A stretch of DNA of 64,000 nucleotides. It comes from Chryseobacterium sp. G0201. Lineage in GTDB: Bacteria; Bacteroidota; Bacteroidia; Flavobacteriales; Weeksellaceae. Made by a program: the position numbers and the translations under genes. The notes beneath the pieces are model-generated. The model did no database searches. It had not been told where the DNA came from and was given only the letters and a program-made list of their open reading frames with translations. Below, one piece after another: positions 34,600 through 42,415 of the stretch (positions are counted from its first letter, which is position 1; the number at the start of each line of letters is the position of its first letter). Location: NCBI RefSeq assembly GCF_003815655.1, contig NZ_CP033917.1:2108001-2172000 (forward strand). The letters run 5' to 3'.

Positions 34600-35052
34600 C
34601 TAAAAGTATATATTTAAAACATTACTGTTTGAATCATAGTTAGATAGATAGGTTTTTGGTGGAATGTTGGCAACTGCAGTTGGCTGTCCGGTCAGTAAGA
34701 TCCATTTTGCATTGTCTTTCGGGCAAACCACACTGATGTCATCCTTTACCTCAAGCGTTGTGTTGTTATCCGGACAAATATGAGGTGCATTTCTGTCATA
34801 GATTTTAAATGTCGTGCTGGAAGCTCTTACAACGATTAACCCTCTGGTACCCGAACTTTGCTCGTCAATGTATTTCCAGCCTCCAACTTGATTCAGAGAA
34901 TAGTAAGCAGGAAGATTAAGGTTTAATATTACGTTGATGGGAGCGTTCGGAAAACAACTGACAGTGTCTTCCCTGCTACCGCATGAATTTATACTTAAAT
35001 TACTGATTATCAATAATATGAAAATAGATAAGATTGAGAAACTTTTTTTCAT
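34600..35052 (-). CDS. Putative lipoprotein
   Basis: A 150-residue protein with a lipoprotein signal (ISNLSINSCGS, Cys near residue 24) and a small beta-rich domain with two further cysteines (VVCPKDN and HICPDN). No family recognised. It is adjacent to dtd (1-base gap) and probably cotranscribed. Confidence 0.7.
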   Translation of the reverse strand: MKKSFSILSIFILLIISNLSINSCGSREDTVSCFPNAPINVILNLNLPAYYSLNQVGGWKYIDEQSSGTRGLIVVRASSTTFKIYDRNAPHICPDNNTTLEVKDDISVVCPKDNAKWILLTGQPTAVANIPPKTYLSNYDSNSNVLNIYF

Positions 35053-35161
35053 TTCAATTTAAATTTTTATATATTTGTAAAACTTAAACGATTATTACAA
35101 CAAAACATTGTCCGGCAAATGTCGGATTATTTTTTTATACTAAAACTAAATTTTGAAAATT

Positions 35162-35632
35162 ATGGCAAGCTATGTAACAAAGGAGGGTTTAGAGAAAATG
35201 AAAGCTGAGCTGGAACAGTTAGAAACTGTAGAGAGACCAAAAATTACTCAGCAGATTGCAGAAGCCAGAGACAAAGGTGATTTGTCGGAAAATGCGGAAT
35301 ATGATGCTGCTAAAGAAGCACAAGGTATGTTGGAAATGAGAATTTCTAAACTTAAAGACGTTGTTTCTTCTTCAAAAATTATAGATGAAAGCCTATTAGA
35401 TACTTCAAAAGTTTCAATTTTAACAACAGTGAGACTTAAAAATAATGCTACAAATATGGAGCAGACTTTTAAATTGGTGCCAGATAACGAAAGCGACTTA
35501 AAAACCGGAAAGATCTCAGTAAATACTCCGATCGCTAAAGGCTTGCTAGGTAAAGTTATCGGGGATACTGCTGAGATTGTTTTGCCAAACGGAAACAAAT
35601 TGTCTTTCGAAGTTTTGGAAATTACTTTATAA
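35162..35632 (+). CDS. greA: Transcript cleavage factor GreA
   Basis: A 156-residue protein starting MASYVTKEGLEKMKAELEQL, the N-terminal coiled-coil of GreA with the DLSENAEYDAAKEAQ tip, and a C-terminal FKBP-like domain (ISVNTPIAKGLLGKVIGD). It rescues backtracked RNA polymerase. The ATG at 35162 is preferred to a TTG three codons upstream. The HIT gene follows after 38 bases. Confidence 0.95.
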   Translation: MASYVTKEGLEKMKAELEQLETVERPKITQQIAEARDKGDLSENAEYDAAKEAQGMLEMRISKLKDVVSSSKIIDESLLDTSKVSILTTVRLKNNATNMEQTFKLVPDNESDLKTGKISVNTPIAKGLLGKVIGDTAEIVLPNGNKLSFEVLEITL

Positions 35633-35670
35633 ACTAATATCTAAATTCTAACATCTAATTTCTAAGAAGA

Positions 35671-36060
35671 ATGAGTACAATATTCACAAAAATCATTAAT
35701 GGCGACATTCCATCATATAAAATTGCAGAGAATGAAGACTTTGTAGCTTTCTTGGATGCAATGCCACTGGTGAAAGGACATACTTTGGTAGTTCCTAAAA
35801 AAGAAGTTGACCTTATTTTTGATCTGGACAGCGAAGAGTATAAAAATCTTTGGGGTTTTGCTCAGGAAGTTGCCAAGAAAGTAAAGAACGCGATTCCTTG
35901 TGTGAGAGTAGGAGTGGCAGTTGTAGGATTAGAAGTTCCTCATGCACATATTCATTTGATTCCTTTAAATAAAGTAGAGGATATGAATTTTAAAAATGAG
36001 AGATTAAAATTAACAAACGAAGAATATACCGAGATTCAAAACTCAATTATTAATTCTTAA
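35671..36060 (+). CDS. HIT-family nucleotide-binding protein
   Basis: A 129-residue protein with the histidine-triad motif VPHAHIHLIPL near the end and the typical start FTKIINGDIPSYKIAENED. HIT proteins hydrolyse nucleoside phosphoramidates and dinucleotides. It is next to greA. Confidence 0.93.
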   Translation: MSTIFTKIINGDIPSYKIAENEDFVAFLDAMPLVKGHTLVVPKKEVDLIFDLDSEEYKNLWGFAQEVAKKVKNAIPCVRVGVAVVGLEVPHAHIHLIPLNKVEDMNFKNERLKLTNEEYTEIQNSIINS

Positions 36061-36071
36061 AAAATAAGGAG

Positions 36072-36101
36072 ATCGTAAAGAAGAAATTTTTTACGATTTT
36101 C
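36072..36101 (+). terminator. Weak intrinsic terminator after the HIT gene
   Basis: ATCGTAAA pairs with TTTACGAT (8 base pairs) with a 10-base loop, followed by TTTTC. It precedes clpX. Confidence 0.5.
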
Positions 36102-36126
36102 TTTAACATATATATAATAGTATAAG

Positions 36127-37314
36127 ATGAATTCAAACCAGTGTTCTTTCTGCGGCAGAAAAAGAAGTGAAGTTCAAATGCTTATTTCTGGTCAGAACGG
36201 TTTTATTTGCGAAAATTGTATAGAACAGGCTCATTTAATTGTAAAGGATGGTGTTTCTAAAACAGAACAGTCTCCTGCAGAAAATATCGACGAGCTGAAA
36301 AAGCCTAAAGAAATCAAAGAATTTCTTAATCAATATGTAATAGGGCAAGATCAGGCAAAAAAACAACTGTCTATTGCAGTTTACAATCATTATAAAAGAT
36401 TACTACACGCTCAGAACGAAAACAGAGAAGTAGAGTTGGAGAAATCAAATATCATCATGATCGGTGAGACGGGTACAGGGAAAACTTTGTTGGCTAAAAC
36501 AATTGCCAGAGAGCTGAATGTTCCGTTTTGTATTGTTGATGCAACGATTTTAACAGAAGCGGGTTATGTTGGAGAAGATGTAGAAAGTATTTTATCAAGA
36601 CTTTTGATGGTTGCTGATTATGATGTAGAAAAAGCAGAAAAAGGAATCGTATTTATTGATGAAATTGATAAGATTGCAAGAAAATCTGATAACCCTAGTC
36701 TTACAAGAGACGTTTCGGGGGAAGGTGTACAGCAAGGTTTATTAAAATTATTGGAAGGTAGTATTGTGAATGTTCCGCCTCAGGGGGGAAGAAAGCATCC
36801 TGACCAAAAATATATTCAGGTAAATACCCAAAATATTTTATTTATTGCCGGTGGAGCTTTTGACGGGATCAAGGAGATCATCGAAAGAAGAATGAATAAG
36901 CAGGCAATAGGTTTCAGCTCAGAAAAGATCAATAAAGTAGATGAAGATGATTATGTATTAACAAATATTAATGCAATCGATCTTCGTACTTTCGGATTAA
37001 TTCCCGAACTTTTGGGCAGATTTCCAATCATTACTTACCTTGATAAACTCACAAAAGAAGTAATGGTTCGTATCATGAAAGAGCCGAAAAACTCAATTGT
37101 CAATCAATTTGTGGAGCTCTTTAAAATGGATGGCACAAATTTGGTATTCACCGATGGTGCAATTGAAAAAATTGTAGAAGAAACAATGGAGAAAGGTTTG
37201 GGAGCCAGAGGGCTTCGTGGAACCACTGAGAAAGTACTTGAAGACTACATGTTTTCAATAGGAGAGGAGAAAGAAATAGTATTAACTGAAGATAATATTT
37301 TTGTTAATAAATAA
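36127..37314 (+). CDS. clpX: ATP-dependent protease ATPase subunit ClpX
   Basis: A 395-residue AAA+ unfoldase. It has an N-terminal zinc-binding domain (CSFCGRKRSEVQ ... CENCIEQ), Walker A GETGTGKTLLAKT, Walker B GIVFIDEIDKI, an IGF loop (QAIGFS) for ClpP, and sensor motif KGLGARGLRG. It feeds substrates to ClpP. The clpP gene is not in this window. Confidence 0.97.
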   Translation: MNSNQCSFCGRKRSEVQMLISGQNGFICENCIEQAHLIVKDGVSKTEQSPAENIDELKKPKEIKEFLNQYVIGQDQAKKQLSIAVYNHYKRLLHAQNENREVELEKSNIIMIGETGTGKTLLAKTIARELNVPFCIVDATILTEAGYVGEDVESILSRLLMVADYDVEKAEKGIVFIDEIDKIARKSDNPSLTRDVSGEGVQQGLLKLLEGSIVNVPPQGGRKHPDQKYIQVNTQNILFIAGGAFDGIKEIIERRMNKQAIGFSSEKINKVDEDDYVLTNINAIDLRTFGLIPELLGRFPIITYLDKLTKEVMVRIMKEPKNSIVNQFVELFKMDGTNLVFTDGAIEKIVEETMEKGLGARGLRGTTEKVLEDYMFSIGEEKEIVLTEDNIFVNK

Positions 37315-37391
37315 AATATATTTTTTTCCTTGAAAAAAAAATCTTACCTTTGCAGGTGAAGATTGTATTAACACACAAATAATTATATACA

Positions 37392-39365
37392 ATGAGAAAA
37401 AGTTTATTTGCTATTGGTTTATTAGCAGCAGTTAGTTCTGTTCAGGCGCAGAATGTTCTATTACACGTAGATGACACTGCTACTACGTACGTAAGTAAAG
37501 GTACACTGGTTTATTCCGGTGGAGGCGTACAAATGAGAGGGAATGGATTAGTTGAAAATCACGGTAACTTTATGGTTAGCGGAACAACTACAGATTCATT
37601 TAAAACTATTACAACTGGCGGTACAGACAAGCCAGAGGGTTCCGCAACTTCTAATTTTATCAACAAACTTAATGAGCCGGATAACTACTTATTAGCTAAT
37701 GCTAATGATGGAGGTGTTACAGCTCCTGTCTATACATATGGACAGTTATATATTACTGGTGTTCCACAAGGTAATATTACAGGTATTGTTGATGAAGAAA
37801 TGAGACAGGCGAAACATGGGGATTATCAACAAATGGGTATTCCATTTTTCCAAAAATCTGTAGCTTCTTTAGGGACTGATGTTGGTAAAACATTCACTCC
37901 TGTAAGAGGTTCTAAAAATGATGTTTTATATTGGCATAATACTGATGTTAAAGCAGTGCATTTTGGAGATCTGAATTTATATAAATTCGGTGATGCAGCA
38001 CCTTCAACAGCTTATTATATGATAGGTGGTCAAGGTCTTGACCTTGCTACAGCTCCTAAAAGCATTAAAGGTCGTCCTGTTTCTGATGATGGTACATTTG
38101 CTAATACGCCAGTTACATTGAGTAATGCAGGAGCAAACGTTACTTTCGGATCTTTTGGACAAGGACATAACAGCTATAATGAAGCATATAATACATATGT
38201 TGCAGATGAGTTCAACGGTGCTTCTGGTAAATGGCAGGGTAACTATGGAAAAAACATGTACCAATTTGCTAATCCATATCTTACTAATTTAGATTTAACT
38301 AATATTGGAATAGCGGAAGCAGGTGGTGATGGTGTAACTTTGAATAATATTTACGGTGTAAGAACTGAAGCAACTGGAGTTCAGTATACAGGAACTGGTA
38401 GTACAGCTGCTGCTTACAAAGTAGTTACATTTAATTCTGGAGTTCCAACTGGGGATGCTTCATCTTTAGTGGTGAGACCTTTCGGTGCATTTACTATTAA
38501 ACTTAATGACAATGCTAATATAGGTAATACTGCCCTTAACTTTGGTAATTTAAGAAGATTTAATTATCATGGTAGAGCATCAGCTACTCCTTATACTGTT
38601 ACTGCTGCTAAAAATGGTGCAACAGGAACTGTAAAGCAATTAGGAGTTATTGCTCTTGATGCTAATGGTAAAGAATTGGACAGAACATATTATGTTGTTT
38701 ATCCAAATGGTACTACAGGGCATACTTCAGCTCAAAAGACTCAATATACAGCAAGTACTGCGAATCTTTTAGGTACTTTTGAAGAAGCTACAACTGGAGG
38801 TATTGATCCTAACTATAGCTCTAACTATTGGTTATATATTAACGAAGCTAATGAAAACGACTTTACAGGTAAAAACGTTAGCTTAATGAATTATAGTTCT
38901 CAAATTAAATCTTATAAATTTGAGATCAGAGAGAATGCTGAATTAGTTTCTAATGGAACTCATCAGCTTTCAACAGGTACAGGATTCTTTTACAAGGCTC
39001 CAAATGGATCTGTAATGCAGGCTAAACAAGGAGAAACAATTCCTGTTACTACAAATACTTTACCTTATGACTTATTCTATGGTGAGCCTAAAAATGTTTT
39101 AGCAACTCAAAATCCTGTTAAGTCTTCAAGAACTATGGTTGTTTATAACCCGGAAATTACTAACTATATTGTTAGATTTGATCCAAACTGGAAAAAAGCA
39201 GATATTGAAGTTTATGATATGAGTGGTAAACTGGTAATCTCTAAAAAAGCAGTAAATACTTCTACAGATTTTGTAATTGAATTAGATAACTCTATTAAAA
39301 ATTCTTACGTTGTAAAAATTGTTTCAGACAAGGGAGAAACTGTTAATACCAAAATCTTAAAATAA
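37392..39365 (+). CDS. Secreted protein with T9SS C-terminal sorting domain
   Basis: A 657-residue protein with a signal peptide (cleavage near residue 20, SSVQAQ), a long beta-rich Gly/Thr/Asn body with repeated GxxNxxG stretches, and a type A sorting domain (IEVYDMSGKLVISKK ... SYVVKIVSDKG). It is probably a large surface or secreted protein; no enzyme motif was seen. A -7-like TACCTTTG at 37345-37352 lies 39 bases before the start. A small membrane protein follows 5 bases after its stop. Confidence 0.82.
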   Translation: MRKSLFAIGLLAAVSSVQAQNVLLHVDDTATTYVSKGTLVYSGGGVQMRGNGLVENHGNFMVSGTTTDSFKTITTGGTDKPEGSATSNFINKLNEPDNYLLANANDGGVTAPVYTYGQLYITGVPQGNITGIVDEEMRQAKHGDYQQMGIPFFQKSVASLGTDVGKTFTPVRGSKNDVLYWHNTDVKAVHFGDLNLYKFGDAAPSTAYYMIGGQGLDLATAPKSIKGRPVSDDGTFANTPVTLSNAGANVTFGSFGQGHNSYNEAYNTYVADEFNGASGKWQGNYGKNMYQFANPYLTNLDLTNIGIAEAGGDGVTLNNIYGVRTEATGVQYTGTGSTAAAYKVVTFNSGVPTGDASSLVVRPFGAFTIKLNDNANIGNTALNFGNLRRFNYHGRASATPYTVTAAKNGATGTVKQLGVIALDANGKELDRTYYVVYPNGTTGHTSAQKTQYTASTANLLGTFEEATTGGIDPNYSSNYWLYINEANENDFTGKNVSLMNYSSQIKSYKFEIRENAELVSNGTHQLSTGTGFFYKAPNGSVMQAKQGETIPVTTNTLPYDLFYGEPKNVLATQNPVKSSRTMVVYNPEITNYIVRFDPNWKKADIEVYDMSGKLVISKKAVNTSTDFVIELDNSIKNSYVVKIVSDKGETVNTKILK

Positions 39366-39370
39366 AATAT

Positions 39371-39583
39371 ATGAAAACTATAAATAAACTAGTAGGTACT
39401 TTTTTTCTTTTTATAGCATTTATGGGAAATGCACAGAAGACAATTGTTGTAGACGATCCGACTGTACAAGGAGTTGGTCCGGGAGTTTCTTCACCGATTG
39501 ACATGTATGTTTACGCATTAGGAGCTATTGCAATAATGTTTATTGCATTTTATACTAAAAGATATAAAAGTCAAAAAATATAA
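39371..39583 (+). CDS. Small membrane protein, 70 residues
   Basis: It has a signal peptide (FIAFMGNAQ) and a single membrane helix near the C-terminus with a basic tail (FYTKRYKSQKI). The middle segment (GVGPGVSSPIDMYVYALG) has the PGVxSPID pattern I recall from small flavobacterial proteins found after T9SS substrates. It is cotranscribed with the preceding T9SS gene and followed by a terminator. Role unknown. Confidence 0.65.
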   Translation: MKTINKLVGTFFLFIAFMGNAQKTIVVDDPTVQGVGPGVSSPIDMYVYALGAIAIMFIAFYTKRYKSQKI

Positions 39584-39602
39584 AATTTTATTAAAATATT
39601 TT

Positions 39603-39633
39603 AAACTCTCTGATTAGTCAGGGAGTTTTTTTA
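39603..39633 (+). terminator. Intrinsic terminator
   Basis: AAACTCTCTGA pairs with TCAGGGAGTTT (one G-T) around a TTAG loop, followed by T residues. Confidence 0.8.
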
Positions 39634-39643
39634 TTTTTACATT

Positions 39644-40930
39644 ATGAAAAAGATTTACGTACTATCGGCAGTATTATCTGCATTTGCTTTACAGGCTCAG
39701 TTTACAGTTACAGTACAAACGCCTGCTGATTTTAAAGAACAAGATGCCATTTTGTATACTTTAAATGGCTCAAAAGATATTATTGCTTCTAAAGAGCAAG
39801 TTAAAAACAATGTATGGACTTTTAAATACCCTAAAAATTATTCGGGTATGATGAAGATTTATTTTCCAACTACTAATAATTCGATTAGTTTTATTTCAGA
39901 AAATAAAAATGTAAGTATAAAATTAGAAACTCAAGATAATAAGGTTAAGAACATTGTTTATCAGGACGAGTCTAATGATGTAATGAGTAAATTACAGGAA
40001 GGGTCTCAGAAAAAGGAACTGATTTTGCCTGCCTTAGCTCAAATTAAAGAATATTATAAAGACAATACTGATTTCGGGAAGGCTTTGAAAACTGAAATTA
40101 GCAGACTTTCTGGAGGTATTAATTCTGTTGATCAGGCTCAGCATCCTTTTATATATTATTACAATACTAATTATAGCAAATTTTTATCTGCTGATAGCGC
40201 TAAAAAAGTTACTCAGGATGAAATAATTAATTTCCTAGATAAATCTAATGATCTTCTTGAGACATCATCATTGCTAAGACCAATACTTGTTGCTTATCTT
40301 AATACCGGAGGGAACACGAATGTTGGTGCTTCTGTAGACAAGCTTCTGGATACTTTAAAAGTAGAAACACCACGTGGGCAGACCGTTTTATCGGAACTGA
40401 TTGATATCTTTGATGTATACGATATGAATGAGTTCAAGGATAAATATCTTGGTCTTGCTAAAGGTCTTAAGTGTACAATTAATGATAGGTTGGCTTCAAC
40501 GATTAAATCAAATACAAATGTAGAAATGGGGGCTACGTTTCCCAACAATAAATTTCAGTCTCCTTTAAATACAACGGCAAAATCGTTGTATGATGTAAAA
40601 GCTGATAAGAAAGTTATTGTTTTCTGGTCGTCTACTTGTTCACACTGTGAAAGCGAACTTCCAAAATTGTTGGAAAAATACAATGATTTAAAAGCTAAAA
40701 ATATTCAGATTGTAGGACTTTCTCTGGACACGGATAAAGATTCATACAGCAAAAAAATAAGTGTATTTCCCTGGATCAATGATTCTGAATTAAAGGGATG
40801 GAACAGTAGTTATGTAGATACTTACAATGTTCATGCAACTCCGACGTATTTTATTTTAGATGCTAACAATAAGATAATCAGTAAACCAGATCACGTAGGT
40901 GATGTTTTGGAATATTTTAAGATAAAATAA
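39644..40930 (+). CDS. Exported TlpA/thioredoxin-family protein
   Basis: A 428-residue protein with a signal peptide (SAFALQAQ), a DUF4369-like beta domain to about 120, a helical middle part, and a C-terminal thioredoxin-like domain with the redox motif CSHC (FWSSTCSHCESELP) and the cis-Pro (HATPTYFI). It is probably a periplasmic thiol-disulfide protein. It is not in the RiPP island but lies just 10 kb from it; no link is shown. Confidence 0.88.
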   Translation: MKKIYVLSAVLSAFALQAQFTVTVQTPADFKEQDAILYTLNGSKDIIASKEQVKNNVWTFKYPKNYSGMMKIYFPTTNNSISFISENKNVSIKLETQDNKVKNIVYQDESNDVMSKLQEGSQKKELILPALAQIKEYYKDNTDFGKALKTEISRLSGGINSVDQAQHPFIYYYNTNYSKFLSADSAKKVTQDEIINFLDKSNDLLETSSLLRPILVAYLNTGGNTNVGASVDKLLDTLKVETPRGQTVLSELIDIFDVYDMNEFKDKYLGLAKGLKCTINDRLASTIKSNTNVEMGATFPNNKFQSPLNTTAKSLYDVKADKKVIVFWSSTCSHCESELPKLLEKYNDLKAKNIQIVGLSLDTDKDSYSKKISVFPWINDSELKGWNSSYVDTYNVHATPTYFILDANNKIISKPDHVGDVLEYFKIK

Positions 40931-40932
40931 TT

Positions 40933-40962
40933 TTGGTGGTAAGTAAATATTTTCTATATTTG
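40933..40962 (+). promoter_or_regulatory. Promoter of tRNA-Met
   Basis: TTG (40933-40935), a 19-base spacer and TATATTTG (40955-40962) make a textbook flavobacterial promoter, 12 bases upstream of the tRNA. The 10-base sequence TTTTGGTGGT at 40931-40940 is the exact inverse complement of ACCACCAAAA at 40964-40973. Confidence 0.85.
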
Positions 40963-40974
40963 CACCACCAAAAC

Positions 40975-41048
40975 GGCGAGGTAGCTCAGTTGGTTAGAGC
41001 GCAGGATTCATAACCCTGAGGTCACGGGTTCAATTCCCGTCTTCGCTA
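40975..41048 (+). tRNA. tRNA-Met (CAT anticodon)
   Basis: A 74-base tRNA without encoded CCA. It has a 7-base acceptor stem with two G-T pairs (positions 1-72 and 6-67), D-stem GCTC/GAGC, anticodon loop TTCATAA with CAT, and T-stem ACGGG/CCCGT with TTCAATT loop. It is the elongator type, since the anticodon stem lacks the three G-C pairs of initiators; an Ile(CAU) tRNA modified by TilS cannot be fully excluded. Confidence 0.93.
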
Positions 41049-41061
41049 CAATAGCGAGAAA

Positions 41062-41088
41062 AACCGCAACATTAAGTTGCGGTTTTTT
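41062..41088 (+). terminator. Intrinsic terminator after tRNA-Met
   Basis: AACCGCAAC pairs with GTTGCGGTT (9 base pairs) with a 5-base loop, followed by TTTTGC. It also faces the end of the minus-strand HlyD gene. Confidence 0.85.
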
Positions 41089-41110
41089 GCTTTTCTATAT
41101 TTGAAGAATA

Positions 41111-42415
41111 TCAACTCTGATATCCCAATAATTTTCTAATTTGGTAGAAGAACCTCTCAATAAGTCTTAGATCTTGGGTTACAATTTCGGCACTTCCTCT
41201 CAGTTCTTTATCAAAAACTAAGGTTTTATTATAACTTGTTTTTAAACCCTTTGGAAGAACAACGTCTACATAATAATTTCCTTTGTCATCTGAAGAAAGG
41301 GAAATATTTTGCACTCTGCCCTCAACAATACCATACTCCTGGAAGCGATAATTGTCAAGTTTAATTAAAACTTTTTCTCCCGGAGTTATCTTTCCTGAGT
41401 TTACTGCCGGTACAGACATTCTGCCTACTAATTTATCCTTGTTTTTAGGAAGAATAGATAAAATCGCATCTCCGGTTTTTACGAACTGATTTTCGCCAAA
41501 AAACTGCTGAAAACTGGCGACACCATCCGTGGATGAAATAACCAGATAATTTTGTTCCCATTGCTTCAGAGACTTTCGTAATTGCTCAAATAATTGTAAT
41601 GTTTGTGAAGAATAAGTAATCTTATCTTTTTCGGTATTAATAACAGTACCACTTTTTGTTCTGTTGAGATTAGAAATACTTTCTTCCATTTGTGATAATG
41701 AAATGTTTATATTTTCTAAATTCTGTTGAGCCTGCAGATACTTTATTTTTTCATTTTCAAGCTCCATTGCTGCAATTACGCCTTGGTTGAATAATTCCTG
41801 AGAACGTTGATAGCTTTTCTTTGTGATTTCATACTTTGCCTGCTCCAGGCTTTTCTGCTGTTTCATTGTTAAGATTCTCATTCTATATTCGGAAAGACTT
41901 TGATTGGCAGCTAAACTTTCAGGGGCGTAAGGCTGTAATCTTGTAAAAAGTTCCTCATCCTGAAAAGCTTTAGCAAAATTATTATAATCACCTTGTAACT
42001 CGCCCAGTTTAAAATGAGAACTCTGCTGGACAGGGAATGAACGTAACTGATTGGGAGAAATAGAATCAACAAGCTTTTTAAGCTCTAAAATATCTTTATA
42101 ATTAGCTGCGGACTGCATGACCATTAAGACCTGATTCTTTTTAACTTCCTGATGGTTTTTAATGAATATTTTTTCGATTTTGGAATTTATTCTGGCCTCC
42201 AGTTTTTCCGGAGGGTTTTGTGAAGTAACAACAATAGGTGCTGGTATAAATTCCGGATATTTTATTATATAGCTCATTCCTAAAATAAGCAGAAGGATAA
42301 TAAAAATAATGGTGTTGCCCCAACGGATCATCCAGTGGGGTGGTTGTGTAAGAATGTCCTGAACACTTTCAGAACGTAATTCTATATTGTCTAAAATATC
42401 TTTGTTAGTTTCCAA
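41111..42415 (-). CDS. HlyD-family adaptor (bacteriocin secretion accessory protein)
   Basis: A 434-residue membrane-fusion protein with one N-terminal membrane helix (residues about 30-50), a long coiled-coil (about 150-250) and a C-terminal HlyD barrel. Biotinyl-lipoyl-like halves flank the coil (KIEKIFIKNHQEVKKNQVL and SSTDGVASFQQFFGENQFV). It partners the ABC exporter, whose 3' end overlaps its start by 11 bases. It links the exporter to an outer-membrane channel of the TolC type, which is not encoded here. Confidence 0.9.
   Translation of the reverse strand: METNKDILDNIELRSESVQDILTQPPHWMIRWGNTIIFIILLLILGMSYIIKYPEFIPAPIVVTSQNPPEKLEARINSKIEKIFIKNHQEVKKNQVLMVMQSAANYKDILELKKLVDSISPNQLRSFPVQQSSHFKLGELQGDYNNFAKAFQDEELFTRLQPYAPESLAANQSLSEYRMRILTMKQQKSLEQAKYEITKKSYQRSQELFNQGVIAAMELENEKIKYLQAQQNLENINISLSQMEESISNLNRTKSGTVINTEKDKITYSSQTLQLFEQLRKSLKQWEQNYLVISSTDGVASFQQFFGENQFVKTGDAILSILPKNKDKLVGRMSVPAVNSGKITPGEKVLIKLDNYRFQEYGIVEGRVQNISLSSDDKGNYYVDVVLPKGLKTSYNKTLVFDKELRGSAEIVTQDLRLIERFFYQIRKLLGYQS

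Noticed and set aside
37392-39365. Enzyme call for the large T9SS protein
   Set aside because: Only the signal peptide and sorting domain are recognisable; the body shows no catalytic motif.
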